Source of the DNA: Antedon bifida
Taxonomy: Eukaryota > Echinodermata > Crinoidea > Comatulida > Antedonidae
Length of the DNA: 64,000 bases
NCBI GenBank assembly: GCA_963402885.1
Contig: OY727103.1
Coordinates: forward strand, 16,766,085-16,830,084
Direction: 5' to 3'
How positions within the stretch are numbered: the first letter of the stretch is position 1; each line of letters begins with the position of its first letter. The translations under genes and the position numbers were made by a program. This document shows positions 1 through 12,070 of this stretch, piece after piece. The notes below the pieces were generated by a model, which was given only the letters and a program-made list of their open reading frames with translations, had not been told where the DNA came from and did not search any database.

Positions 1-17
1 GGTTTTCAAACTTTTTT

Positions 18-174
18 AAGCTCTGTCTACACTGTCAAAGCTAATTTGACAAAAAGAGTGTGATGTGCCCAAATATGGTAATGATATGCTCAAATACGGT
101 AGTGATATGACATCATGTCCATATATGGGCTCATCGCATTTTTGTCACAAAAAGTTTAATGTAGACAGAGCGTT
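18..174. mobile_element. MITE-A copy 1
   Basis: Complete copy of the commonest short element in the window. Both ends carry the inverted terminal repeat AAGCTCTGTCTACACT(A)TC. The inside holds two direct repeats of the type ATATGGTAGTGATATG and a central CATCATGTCCATATATGGGC. The right end has lost part of the inner terminal repeat. There is no coding capacity, so a transposase would have to come from elsewhere. Confidence 0.85.
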
Positions 175-839
175 AGATCATAGATTTAAAATACATTTGA
201 ACTCCTTTGGGATACCCCTGGAAACACATTAATTTTAACGACACAACCAACCCCTATTCAGGGGACAATTGTTTGGGCCTTGATTGTATTATTAAAGGGG
301 TAAACCGTTATTATTAGATGTAAAAACAGAAATGTAATTTAATATTAAATTACGATACGATAGTATCGATACTAGAATAAATTAAACGTTTCCGAAGTAA
401 AAAACTATCAAACTTAGCAATGACAGTTTTAAGTTACAGTTGGTATTTCTTAAACGGTCGCGACTATGAAAATAATATAAATATTTACAATGTTTAAAGA
501 TGTTCATACTTATATTTGTGAACATTTATGGCGGCTATGGCAAAGAATATGTAATTCAGAGTATTGGCCAAAAATAAAAAGTTTTTTTTAAAAAATATTT
601 TAAATCTTTTTTTTTGTTTGATAGAGGGGAGTGTTTTTGTGTGATCTTTACAAATTACAAATTCGAGAAAAAACAGATTTTACGACGATTTAGTTAATCC
701 TTTTCAGATGTTTCAAATTGTATATAAAAGTGTGAAAGTATTTATTCTTACTATGTCTTTTAATTTAATTATATTGGTGTTTTTACGTCACCAAGAAAAT
801 ACAATATCTATAAGGTTAGTATAGGCCTATTTAAAACTT

Positions 840-965
840 AAGCTCTGTCTACACTATCAAACTTTGATATACCTATGTATGGACATGATGATGTCATATC
901 ACTAACATATTTGGGCATATCACTAACATATTTGGGCATATCACACTTTTTTTGTAGACAGAATT
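840..965. mobile_element. MITE-A copy 2, right end eroded
   Basis: Starts with a full left terminal repeat. The internal ATATCACTAACATATTTGGGC unit is present twice. The right end jumps from the CACACTTTTTTT run directly to GTAGACAGA, so about 20 bases of the right repeat are deleted. Confidence 0.8.
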
Positions 966-2479
966 TCAGAAATTACGCATATTTTGGAGGTTTCTGCACA
1001 ATATGATACGTGTTTTATTTCAAATAAAAAAATACTGAAAAATATAAATGTGTTTTATCTAGTTTATTTTTGCGCATTTGTATTTTGGTTCAAATTTTCA
1101 TATCCTGTAATTGGCGTATTGGCATATCTGTTGGACGGTGTGAAAATATAAATAAGGCCAATATTGCAATAGCGAGCGGGTTACATGTGTCGTACATAAC
1201 ATCTTTATTGTAAACATTTCCTTTTTAATGTTTCATACGATTTGCTAAAACCGAAACAATAAATTGCATATGTTATACATTCGAATAAAAACAATCGCTG
1301 CAGGTGGATAATTTGGCGCTGTCCCCTATGCTTCATTGGGCCCGGTTCGAATCATTGAATGTGCATTTCGAGGAAATATGGTTATTATGTACGAACATGT
1401 CGAATTTCCGATAGCTCCTTTAGGACATTGAATTAACAAGCGCACATTTCTGCTTGCACAAATATTTTGATACGATACATAAATACGCGAAACTAATGGT
1501 ACCGTACACAACCAAATCCAGCAGATTGTTTTTGTTTTATATCGAATAAAAAGTCTTATTTGTATGCATAGGACTCAGATGCGATTTAACCCTAAACACA
1601 TCACGCACAATTTAAAGTAACGTTTATTTAATGACGGTAAGTTGTTTTGAAGGAAATATTTAATCATGGAAAATTAGAGGCAAGATTTTCAACTTCCGGT
1701 TCCAACTTATTCTATTGGTTAGGCTTGTTATGTCCACATGGTATCATCTCTACACAGTCGGTGAAGAAGCGTTTAATGACATGGATTGTCATCACTTCAT
1801 AAGAGGCGTTTGTTAAGGTCGGTGAAGAAGTCTAAAGTGATGACAGAATACGTCATCGTTCAGGTGTATTGAACATCTGGTCACCGATGATATGAAATCG
1901 GCATTATACTATAATGTCCAGTTCGTAACAACTTTGTGACCCAAAATAACACAATCAAAACTTAAAACAATCGAAATAATACAATCGAAAGAATTCAATT
2001 GAATTTATTTTATATAATAAATATATTATTGATTTATATAAATATGCAATTGTTTTTAATAATATATTAAAATAATTGAAAGTCATGCATTATAGGACCC
2101 CTTTAAAGATGGTAAATAAATATATGCCGTAAAGAAGACTATAATAATATGCACACAAATGCACTAAAAATGGACGTTCCCTACGCCCAAACCAAACCGA
2201 TTCTCTCTTCTCAGCCTATAGTGACCTCTACTGTATGATACAAGACTGTTCTCTCAAAAGTCCCCAAATGTATCGTGTAAACAGGACCAACATCTTTGCA
2301 TCCCATCCAAAGAATGAGGAAATGAGGGTAAAGCTTCATGTCTATTGATACAAGCAATATGGAACAGGCATGTATCGAACCAATGCCTCTCACATGCTAG
2401 ACCGACACTCCATTATGCTATACCACTCTCTTTGGGGGACTAGACTGTAGGTGTTTTACTAGCCAATTGTACTCCTAGA

Positions 2480-2590
2480 CTATTAGCATGATGCAAGCCT
2501 AGTAATCCCGTTGCCTGGGTTCAAATCCTGTCTGGTGACAAGATTTTTCTCCAAAACTTCACATTGGATAAGAAGTTCAACACAATGTGC
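2480..2590 (+). mobile_element. tRNA-like SINE fragment
   Basis: Contains a B-box-like GGGTTCAAATCC followed by a short spacer and AAGATTTTTCTCC. The same B-box plus AAGA-T-run arrangement recurs at 58880 (+) and, inverted, at 4262-4425 and 63534-63705, which suggests one tRNA-derived SINE family. No convincing A box or cloverleaf is visible here. Confidence 0.4.
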
Positions 2591-2646
2591 ATATTTGGAT
2601 ATGATTAAAATTTATATTGATGCATAAATGATTTTAATCATTGTTG

Positions 2647-5600
2647 TCAAAATCGCCTGATTACAGCCACGCCCGCATCACAACGTTGCATGTCCATTTT
2701 ATCACTTAAAGTTTGCCAAGCATTTTCAAATGGATCATACCATTCTACCGTATTTAACAGTTTTGAACCATCGTATCTTTAGAAATAAAAAAGTATTGTT
2801 TTTCTTAATACCAAGACAGATCACGTCATCTAGAATATATTGTGTTGGGGCGGGGGTGATAGCCATGCAGGTGTGTATGATATTCATAAGTTATCAAAAG
2901 GTGTTTTCATGTATAAATTTAAGAATAATTTATTACCAGCCAACTTTTCTAATTATTTTGTTAGAGTAATCTCAGTTCATAATTATGGCATCAGGTCCTT
3001 TGATACTTATCGCCCTTATAATTTTGTTACCGATATGGGTAGAAACACTATCAGAGGACATGGTCCAACTTTATGGAACAGTATTGTTTTCGTTTTCTAT
3101 TCGTAATTCATCATCTGTTAAAGTATTTAAAAAGTTGTATAAAAATAATTTGCTCTTAACTTATCAATGAGTGTTACAAATATGTTTACATTTACATTGT
3201 TCTTTTGCTTCTTTTGGTTTTATCGCACTATCTTTGAGTTCATATGCCAACATGTTTAGCTAGTATTGTCTCGTCCTGTGCTTCAATTATGTTTGTATCA
3301 TGTATTAATTATTTTGTTAAGGTGGCCAAATACTGTATGAGCTTTGCTCTTTTTTGGTCATCCTTCCATTTTTGCATATATTCCATTTCGCTTATATTAT
3401 TATATTGGAAAATAAAAACTGAAACTGAAACTGAAACACTATAAAATCTGTCTTTTTGTTCCATGCACTTCATAATAAAATAATTATTCTTACCCCGATA
3501 CGGCGTACAGCTTTCCCTTGATTGTAACCGCGCCTACATAACAACGTGGTGACATCATCTTGGCAACGAGGTTCCATGAGTCGGTCCGTGGATTGTAACA
3601 TTCCACCGAGGACAAATGACTGTTACCATCGTAACCACCGATGACGTAAATCAAATCGTTTAGAACAGACACACCGCCACCTAATGAAAGAAAAGATTAT
3701 AGTATTGTTTTTTTTTTACACATTGGAGCGGTGACGGTAAGCAGAAAACCATGTAGCTTGTCCCACGTAGTATCTGTATCTATCCTGAGCGGACACTGTC
3801 TGTTCGCTCTGCGTTGTGTGTAAATGGTCATAAGGAATAATATAGATTCTATATCTTTATTACCGTTACTTGCTTGTCTGTGTGGCCTTTATACACTACG
3901 TTTCTTTAGATAATTATCACAATATATACTTCTATTACTATGTACATAGCAAAAGTGGAAAACCAACCAACTTTTTGTTATTTATTTATTGCTTACCTGA
4001 TCTGGGTACATTCATGGGGGAAATATGCTCCCAATGGCCAGTAGCTGGATCAAACCGTTCAGCAGAGCTCAGGATACGAAAACCATCATAACCACCTATG
4101 ATAATAAACCATAAAATGAATTAATATTAAGGCATTGGACCAATCATGACGTGATGGATCGTCTGACCTGTCACTTGTGATTGGCAAATTCACTTATGTT
4201 GTGTTTACGTCCTTGCGTTGCGTCCCAGTGGCAACCAAGTTTAAGTGAGTTCATTCACTGTCCTTCTAAAAGGTGGCAACATTGTTTATAAACACAAACA
4301 TATACACAAGATGCTCTACATAAACAAAGTCTCATTACGTGGTATTGTGAGAAAAAAACCCAACATCAGGATATGAACCCAAGACCCTGGAATTGCTAGG
4401 CAAGCTTCTTAACAACCAAGTAAATGTATTGATCATAATTCTCAAACAACCAATTTTGAGTTTTTCAAGAGTGTCTAGTTTCTTAAGCTTTGTCTACACT
4501 ATGAAACTACAAAATATGGTAGTTTGACATCATCATGTCCATATATGGGCACATCACCCTTTTTTGATCAAACTAGTTTGATAGTGTAGACAGAGTTTTA
4601 GAATGTTACTTTCTTCTTAACCTACCAATACAATACATGACACCTCCAGTTGACACCAGACCAGCTCCTTCCCGACCTGTCTCCATTTCTTTCAGAACAT
4701 TCCATTGATCTATATGGGGGTCGTAATTTTCCATTGAAGAGTGTCGCATAGAACCATCAAATCCACCAGCTACGTAAATTGTATCTGAAAAAAATGTTTA
4801 AACCCCTAAAGCTGTCTACACTATCAAACTTTGTGTGACAAATAAATGTGATGTGCCCATATATGGACATGATGATGTCATATCTATCATATACATTTAA
4901 GCATATCAATACCATATTTGGGCGCATCACACTAGTTTGAAAATGACAGAGCTTTAGGTTGTTTTTACAAAGGTTATATTATACCTTTAATGATTGTAGC
5001 TCCTGCAAGGCCACGTCTCACATTCATTGACGCCATACTGGTCCAATTGTCTTCCTTAGCATAACTTAAAGATTCAACAGTATTTAACCGTGCCGTTCCA
5101 TCATATCCTCCTATTACATACAATCTTTCTTTCATAGACACTGCTGTTATATACCGCCTACTTTTATTCAATGCCTAATAAAATAAAGTGTTAAAAATCT
5201 AGTTCTCATTTTCGGAAGCATATTTGTGTTGCCGTGTGCGCAAAACTTAAAGTTGATTTAGGCTAAATATCTGTACGCAAATGAAGTACACGATATGGAA
5301 TTTAAATATCTACAGACAACATGACGATTTATCTTGTGAATGCCCCGTGTGTAAATACCATAAATTTGTTATAGTGTTTACTCACAGGAAGAAAAGTCCA
5401 TGATTCTGTTTTGGGGTTGTACTCCTCGACCGTAGAAAGGGGCATCTGTTGACTGCCAAAGCCTCCTATAACCACCAACCGCTCATCTGAACCTAAAACA
5501 ACCAAAAAAGTAAAAATAAACTATAAATTTACGAAATGAGTACATGCGCACTCACAGAATGATGAAAAATTAAAATATTTCTCACAAAATTAGAATGACT

Positions 5601-7635
5601 AACCTGTCCTGGGCTTTGTACGTATATTTTCTACTTCGTTACGACATTCTGGGCATAGGTGGAATTTCTTCGCTTCATCAACTAAATCTCTGCATTCATG
5701 ATTTCGTTTTATTAAAGGCTGTGTAAAAAACAAAACCTCATAGTTAAAATTAAAATCTTTCAAAACAATACTAAATTTGCTTGCTTGCTAGAAATTTATG
5801 TATTATATTGAACAGCAAGAAAGAAAACAGTGTTGAAAGAGATTCGAACCTGAACCCTTTAACATATATTAAGTATATTCCATTTACGTACTTCATTATC
5901 TATTGTGTCGGTCAAATACTTTGGGGTCAGTAGTGGCAGTCGGACATGACTTAGCAATTGTGGTAGGACTTTCACCCGACATTCATTCTTGTGCCTCGTC
6001 CAAGACATCAATGCCTCGTACATGGCCTCTTCCGATGTTAGCTGTTGAATCAAAAAGAGATACCATGTCAACACAGGTCAAATCAAAAAAATTTGGGAGC
6101 CTTTAAAGCCCTTAGACCAATCTACACAACAGAATAATGGATAATAATTATGGATACATGTTTATAATGCTCTTTATGCAGTCTTTAACATCTTAAAGTG
6201 CAGTGGAAAAGATATTACACATACACAACTTTCATCTACCCTCAGGGTCCCTTTCGTGTCAAGCTGCCGGTAAGCGGCAGTCATTAGTCTGCCAACGACA
6301 GAGGCCAAGATAGACCAGTACCAGGGTATCCATTTCTTTAAATTGAACTGATGATAAAACTAACATTCTAGACATTTGTTGACTTGTTTCTCATTTTATA
6401 CAGTTATTTCTTAGACTTAGTGAAAATGAAGGCATGCACTTACATGAACATCATCACTTTCGATAAATTCTTTGATTTCTTCTTCATCCAAGCCAAGAAA
6501 CTCTTCGTTGTTCACCATAGCCTGGAAATGCCGATGGCAGAAATCCGTTGAAGCTTTCATCAGCTCTAAACATGTGTGTGTCTCAGCAAAGTGCTTGATT
6601 CCTAGACAGTTCGCTGGATCTAGTTGGTTCTCCAAGAAATCACAGCAGGCCTGCTTCACACCTGTAGAGATTTATTCTTTAACTCCATTTTAAACAGTGC
6701 AATCCAGCAGGGAACATGGATAATCAAAATATTATTTAATGAAAATGTGTACAATATATGTCTTGGGTTAACTCTTTTAAAATTTAGGTAGTTCTGAACT
6801 AGCCTTAAGCTCTGTCTACACTATCAAACTTTATTTGACAAAAAAATGTGATGTGCCCATATATGGACGTGATAATGTCATATCACTACGATATTTGGGC
6901 ATATCGCTACCATATTTGGGTACATCGCAATTCTTTTGGTCAATCTAGTTTGATAGTGTAGACAGAGTTTTATACCTTTGAGTTGTAAAAGGCAAGCTGC
7001 AGGTAATAATTCTTGTACATTATCTTCTGTAATTTCAATATCTTCAGTGTAAACATAGTTTACGAGTATCTTCATAGTGCTTGCCTTCAAGCCTTTCAAC
7101 TCTACATTTCGTCTTTGACTTTCACTCATCTAATACAACAATAAAATTAGGCTAATTAGTACCACCATTGTAAATTAATAAGTAGGGGGACCCAACAAAA
7201 TGTCTCATTAATTTGTTACTTAAGTGTCCCCTAAATGGGGGTGTCCCATTAATAATAGCAGTTGGCTGTAGTGTTAACAATCATATTTGTCCCTTGTTTG
7301 TTTCACAGGAAAATATCTCCTTAATGGGTGTTTCCCTGAAGAGGGGTGTTCCCAAGAGAAGTACTTCAGTGTAGCTATTGATAACATTTTAAACTAAATT
7401 AAACCCTTTTTTTTTTCAATAAACTAAACTATATATTATTTACCTCCCCAGTAAACATTGCACAGAAATAGTCACTGCAGGCTGCCATGACAACACGATG
7501 AACAGGAAACATTTCCTCGTCAACACAAAACACGACGTCGCACAACAGACGTTTCTTTCTTAGATCATTCATGGCAAGGAGCATGCTATGCGAGTTGGTA
7601 TAACATGGTGTCTTTGCTTTTTGAGAAGATTCCAT
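2647..7635 (-). CDS. KLHL12: Kelch-like protein 12, CUL3 adaptor (11 exons)
   Basis: BTB-BACK-Kelch substrate adaptor of cullin-3 ubiquitin ligase; vertebrate KLHL12 ubiquitinates SEC31 (large COPII coats) and Dishevelled. Coding exons, 5' to 3': 7635-7444, 7129-6976, 6661-6444, 6041-5892, 5718-5604, 5492-5386, 5174-4985, 4784-4626, 4095-3997, 3680-3494, 2776-2647. Every junction is GT..AG and the phases join without a break. The total is 1701 nt, 566 aa plus stop, against 568 aa in human. BTB is about residues 20-128 ([21 protein letters not shown]), BACK 133-235 ([19 protein letters not shown]), and six Kelch repeats run 282-566 with the usual GG, Y and W residues ([24 protein letters not shown]). 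The protein ends shortly after [10 protein letters not shown]. Close agreement along its whole length supports a 1:1 orthologue. MITEs and a LINE relic sit in the introns but no exon is broken. Confidence 0.95.
2855..3441 (+). mobile_element. LINE 3' relic (non-LTR retrotransposon)
   Basis: A 5'-truncated non-LTR element in KLHL12 intron 10, in the opposite orientation. The frame near 2860-3100 encodes the C-terminal tail typical of CR1/L2/Jockey-type ORF2 ([21 protein letters not shown]). After a frameshift near 3090 the end continues in another frame ([20 protein letters not shown], stop at 3170). A roughly 270-base 3' UTR ends in AATAAAAACTGAAA and a short (CTGAAA)n tail at about 3416-3437, as expected of target-primed insertion. 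It is dead. Confidence 0.8.
4129..4243. mobile_element. MITE-B, one end missing
   Basis: Right part of a second MITE family. It contains GGACCAATCA and TGTGATTGGC facing each other, then ACGTCCTTGCGTTGCGTC and the terminal CCAGTGGCAACCAAG. The left terminal repeat is missing. It lies in KLHL12 intron 8, just upstream (in gene orientation) of a SINE copy. Confidence 0.75.
4262..4425 (-). mobile_element. tRNA-derived SINE, antisense in + orientation
   Basis: Read on the minus strand it has an A-box-like TGGTTGTTAAG, a B-box GGGTTCATATCC, a T-run, and then a body containing ACTTTGTTTATGTAG and ATCTTGTGTATATG. The same body occurs at 63534-63705 in the same orientation, so this is a dispersed family. 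It lies in KLHL12 intron 8. Confidence 0.65.
4485..4599. mobile_element. MITE-A copy 3, internally deleted
   Basis: Both terminal repeats are present but only one internal ATATGGTAGT unit remains. It lies in KLHL12 intron 8 and ends 26 bp past the exon 8 splice donor at 4625-4624. Confidence 0.85.
4808..4955. mobile_element. MITE-A copy 4
   Basis: Terminal repeats degraded (AAGCTGTCTACACTATC on the left), with internal CCCATATATGGACATGATG intact. It lies in KLHL12 intron 7, about 28 bp past the exon 7 donor at 4984-4983. Confidence 0.85.
6807..6970. mobile_element. MITE-A copy 5, touching a splice donor
   Basis: Near-complete copy in KLHL12 intron 2. On the gene strand the terminal repeat starts at about the fourth intron base, so the donor reads GTA followed at once by TAAAACTCTGTCTAC. 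The insertion therefore supplies most of the intron side of this 5' splice site. See the finding on MITE positions. Confidence 0.9.
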
Positions 7636-9060
7636 TTCTGGAGTTTGAAGTAGAGGCTATTGATTGCAACGGTCGACAATGCACCTTTCCTCTGTTATCT
7701 TTTGGACCTCTATTAAGACTTGGATAGAAACAAAATACAGTATTATTAAATCAATTATTATATAAAAATACCAGTTTAGCTTTCTATTCTAGTAACCACG
7801 ACGGTAGTTTTTAAATACATTTAATATAGGAATAACTAGTTTATTCTAGTAGGCCTACCAAACCACCTACTAGTACTACAGTATAGGCTAGCTAAAGACT
7901 CGTTACTCTAGGCCCGGGCCTATAGCCAGTAGTAGACTACGGCCTAGACTAGGCTTTCAATAAGAGGAGGCTAGGCTAGGACAGGTTCGGGTTGGTTAGT
8001 TAGGCCTAGCTAGAGTAGAGAGAGAATAATGAATAAAACTACATAAAAAATGTTAAAAGTGTAACCTAATTTGTTTATAACTTTCTGTAGATACTATATG
8101 ACAAAAGTTGATACATATTAAACAATTTCTGATCTTAATACAGTATTTATGATAGTATATTTTTCTAAATTCTCGCCTAGCTAGGCCCTAACTAGCCAGT
8201 TCACGCATCAGTAGTCACGTTATAAACAAAAAAGTGCGCCACCAACGTTGATATTTTGTCATACCAGATCCGACAAAAATTTACTTTTGGAAGATGTTAT
8301 GCGTTTTATTTTTTTAATAAAAACAGTATAACCACACTTATACCTATTTATACCCAAAATAGCCTTTCTTTAAACAAAACAATAAAGAAAAAGTTAATAC
8401 GTACTGCGCATGCGGAACTCAGACAAATCGGATCCGATCGACCATCCGAGCAGATCCGAAGTCTCTCGCTGACTATTGACCAATCAGATCACGGTATTGT
8501 TGATCGTCTGCGCTGATTTTTCTCCTCTCTCTCCCTGCAACCAAACTTTTCCACCATCAAAAACGATAATAAAAGTAAGCATGTAGGCCTACTGATTTGA
8601 GAAGGCACATCTATAAACAAATATAAAACTTTGAAAGTCACAAAATTATTGTGACTTATTGTAGACTTTGTTTAATTAGAATAAATCGGGTGAATTTCGC
8701 TAGGCACCTTTCCATTTTCGATCGATGCACACGTCACCACCAGTGCCAGTCGAAGTGCGTACTTAAGCCCTATTGTTTGGCTAGTTCATCCACGACGCAG
8801 TAGGCCTAAGTTGGGAATCTCACAAAAACATTTCAACACTGCCTGGTAAGTTATGCATGACATAATTGATAGAGAATAACTACATTTTAAATGAGGGTTA
8901 ACTAACTGTATGCACAAAATTGTCTTAAAATTATTAATAAAATAAGAAAAAATGCGGCCAATGTTAAATAATCATTTGCAATTTTAACCATCGTTTTTTC
9001 CTTCTATATTTTCAGGCACAGCAAGTACAAAGATACACCTGAGAAGTGATAATTTTGGCG
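7636..9060. promoter_or_regulatory. KLHL12 5' flank and possible start of a non-coding transcript
   Basis: No protein gene seen. The first 100 bases are probably KLHL12 5' UTR. 7850-8010 is crowded with GGCCTA and CTAG words. A CCAAT box (GACCAATCAG, 8478-8487) lies in a GC-richer patch at 8400-8530 that could be a promoter for either strand. On the + strand a good donor (CCTG|GTAAGT at 8846) and an acceptor (TTTTCAG ending at 9015) would define a 170-base intron, but neither flank has a convincing reading frame. Confidence 0.35.
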
Positions 9061-9468
9061 TTTATTAGCCTAAATTGTTATGAGTAGGTTTAAGTGTATT
9101 TTTATTTATTAAACATTGTTTTTTAGATAAATCATGAATAATACCACCAAACTTACGAGTTAAAATGACTATAGCGAGGCATTTAATAAAAAGGCAAACT
9201 GCTTTAAAATGTGACATGTTTCGAGAAACTCTTCTCATCACCAGAATAGTAAACAACGCCTAGAGTGCTTATATACCAATAGGACAAGTTGTATGTAAAT
9301 AAGTAAGTAATTAGCATAATAAAACAACAAGGAATGTAGGCAACAAACAATCATATGGCAGTCGCAGACAGAAGACCGACACATTTATGGACCATTTATT
9401 CAGGCACTGTACCGCACCATCATTAGGCCTAGGTTGTGTGCCACAAACAAACTTACTAGGACATGCTA

Positions 9469-9602
9469 CAGTCGCTACAGTAACGGCCTAACTTCTCTTC
9501 AATGTACAGTATCAGTTGCTACAGTAACGGCCTAACTTTTCTCTTCAATGTACAGTATCAGTCGCTACAGTAACGGCCTAACTTCTCTTCAATGTACAGT
9601 AT
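9469..9602. repeat. 44-46 bp tandem repeat, 3 copies
   Basis: Three direct copies beginning at 9469, 9513 and 9559. Each contains GCTACAGTAACGGCCTAACT and ends CAATGTACAGTAT. The middle copy has a 2-base insertion. No gene is nearby. Confidence 0.9.
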
Positions 9603-10270
9603 AAAAAAATGATTTACAACGTGTATCCCCAGATCGCGGAATTTTCACGCAAATTATTCACTTTAAAAAATGAACTAGAAGTCCATAGTAATTTTGAATG
9701 AAATTTAGGCCAATATAAATTTAGTCCTACACTTTATAAGAAATGGATACAGTAGTTCAGTTGTATTGTAAGGACAAGTACAGTGCAGTATATTATAATA
9801 ATAGTTACTTATGCTGTACACCAAACTGTCCACACCATATATTTTGTCAAAAAACACAAGAGGTCCAATAGCGCTTGGTGTAATTGATGTAAATTGCCTT
9901 TGTGTTATGAGCAGTCTTTCGGAATTAACCAGAAATCACTATTTTTAACTAAAGAATCTGCATAAAACGAACAATATTCAGCATTTAGCATAGCATGTGC
10001 TTGATTTATGTCATAACATCCTACTGAGGTTTAGATTATGGTTTGGCTTCCACCTAGGCTAATCTAATGCCCAAATTTCAACACAGAACCCACCCCCTTC
10101 ATTACCAAAATTGTTTAAAAAAAGGACTATTAAAAGGTTATCTAATTCAATAGTATTAGAAGGCAATCATAAATATACAACAAATAAAACATTCATGGAA
10201 TTACTTTGGCTTAAACTATCTACATTTCTTAAAATTGACTCACCTCCTTCTGTATGTCTCTGCATACAAG
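9603..10270. other. Non-coding, nothing recognised
   Basis: AT-rich single-copy-looking sequence. A short + frame at 10111-10308 shows no domain or splice support. I see no RNA gene here. Confidence 0.4.
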
Positions 10271-10447
10271 CCGAAGTAAGCCTAGGCTTGAGTCACCTCC
10301 AGGCTTAAGCCCTTCAGTGTAGGCTTGTGTGTCACCTCCAGGCTTAGTAAGCCCCTCAGTGTAGGCTTGTGTGTCACCTCCAGGCTTAGTAATCCCCTCA
10401 GTGTAGGCTTAGTAAGCCTCTCAGTACAGGCTTAAGTCAGCTCCTGT
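10271..10447. repeat. Degenerate AGGCTTA tandem repeat
   Basis: Four to five imperfect units of about 50 bp (the last shorter). Each combines TGTGTCACCTCCAGGCTTA and CCCTCAGTGTAGGCTT. Unit length drifts by internal loss towards the right end. Confidence 0.85.
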
Positions 10448-11140
10448 AAACCATTATACTAGGCTTTCATGCTGTGTCCTTGCACAACAAAATAAATCTG
10501 ACAATTGAACTAACATTGCTCAAGCATGCAAAGTTCTAATTTACATACAATTTGCATAACACATCTGGTGATGCACTCAAGTATGACTTTACTTTAAATG
10601 CTATATTGCTGACACTAAATTCAAATTAGGTGTGAAAAAAACAAAGTAAAACCGTGACAAAAGGAGCAGAAAAAACTAAATCCTCAACATTATCTAATAT
10701 TTCACTAAATTATTATTTTTTTTATATCTTTCAGTTGAAACAGAAATGGAAACTTGATTTCAATATCCTTTAAAGTGAAAGCTACATTTTCGCGATCATG
10801 TATAAAAAATGTCACTGCCCGCGTCAGAATATAGTTTTCTTTGACCAAGTTTACACACTTCATATAACAGTTGGAACTCCCTGTACTATAGTACAGGGCT
10901 TTTCCACTGTATAATATCTCTATGACTATATATCCATGATTAACATCCGCGATCCAACTGCTCATGTTCGATTGCCATTGTAATTTATAGCCCCAACCTC
11001 AATAAAGTTAATCCCTGTGTTGTGTCTATTTTTTAACTTTATTTAAGTTATAGTATAGGCATATATCTTTAGTGATGATAGGCATATGAATTTCAGCATT
11101 GCATCAATTGTTTGCATTTATTTAAAAAACTTTTCATTAT

Positions 11141-11365
11141 GATTGCTGTATTTTAATTAGTCTTGTAGGCATATATACTTTATTTTATCAGCTGATTTCA
11201 CATTTTATTATTGTCTATGATGTATTTTAATTAGTCATGTAGGCATATATATACTTTATTTTATCAGCTGATTTCACATTTTATTATCTTCTATGTTGTA
11301 TTTTAGTCATGTAGGCATATATATATACTTGTTTTATCTGATTTCACATTTTATTATTTTCTAAA
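11141..11365. repeat. 72-74 bp tandem repeat, 3 copies
   Basis: Copies begin at about 11161, 11235 and 11307. Each contains GTAGGCATATATA, CTTTATTTTATCAGCTGATT and CACATTTTATTAT. TAGGCATAT also occurs singly on both sides (11056-11460). The unit includes a TCAGCTGA palindrome. Confidence 0.85.
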
Positions 11366-11576
11366 TAATCTATTAAAACTGTTTAACTGTTGGCATATTC
11401 ATACGATTTAGTTAATGTTTAGGCATATAATTATTATTTAGTGGTAGGCATATTGTTATTAATTGTGGTAGAATGGTAGGCGTATTTGTAAAGGTAAGTT
11501 TTTGAACAGTTACGTACTAATGTACTGGCAGCCAGAAAGAAGGCTAACAGGTATGTGGAATGATTACTTTTTCTGC

Positions 11577-11940
11577 CACTGGACGCCCTCAATAGTGCTA
11601 GTGTAAAAAGCGCCCTCATTTGATGTAAAAAAAATGGTACTGTCGTTTGTGTTTAGATAAGGGCGTTCTATACAAAGTGCGCCCTCTATATTGTGATCGA
11701 CAAAAAGGGCGCCCTCATCTGATGGCAAAAGGCTATGTGAGGGACCCTACGCCAATTTTTCTTTGCGTTTGTGAGGGCGTTTTTATTGGTAGTGCGCCCT
11801 CTATGATGTTGTTTGCGTGAAAGGCGCCCTCATCTGATTGGAAATTGGCCTTGTAAGGGACTCCTACGCCAATTTTTTTATTTGATGAGGGCGCCCTTCA
11901 AACTAGCTGCAATATAGAGGGCGAAGGGCGCCCACTGGCG
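11577..11940. mobile_element. GCGCCCTC-rich element, foldback-like
   Basis: A GC-rich island in AT-rich surroundings, built from repeated GCGCCCTC words and their complement GAGGGCG. A block of about 110 bp is duplicated head to tail (about 11660-11765 and 11770-11880). Each block contains TGCGCCCTCTAT, GGCGCCCTCATCTGAT and CCTACGCCAATTTTT. The right end carries inverted GGGCGCCC words. It looks like a non-autonomous foldback or MITE-type element; no coding frame or clear target duplication was found. Confidence 0.5.
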
Positions 11941-12014
11941 GTTGGTGGTCAGCAACTTAATAAAAGACAAACAAATGTACATTGTGTGTTGGTGTTTATT
12001 TGTTCGAGCCAAAA

Positions 12015-12070
12015 AAAAAGCACCCCTCTGCAACACCCCCTATGTGCCCACTACACCAATAAGTGTTAAC
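12015..12070 (+). repeat. Left member of a distant inverted repeat
   Basis: About 55 bases beginning in an A-run and AGCACCCCTCTGC, then ACACCCCCTATGTG. The reverse complement of this block appears at 16450-16513. The two copies face each other across 4.4 kb that includes the 29-bp minisatellite. Confidence 0.6.

Larger units (their letters stand above)
1..2646. other. Intergenic, 3' flank of KLHL12
   Basis: No coding exon was recognised. The stretch holds two MITE-A copies and a tRNA-like SINE fragment, listed separately. An AATAAA on the minus strand at 2009-2004 could serve KLHL12, which would give a 3' UTR of about 640 bases; this is a guess. Short open frames at 1326-1511 and 2211-2393 show no domain or splice support. 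Confidence 0.5.

Noticed and set aside
10705-10965. 86-residue minus-strand frame
   Set aside because: No domain, no splice context and AT-rich composition like its flanks; I could not support it as a gene.
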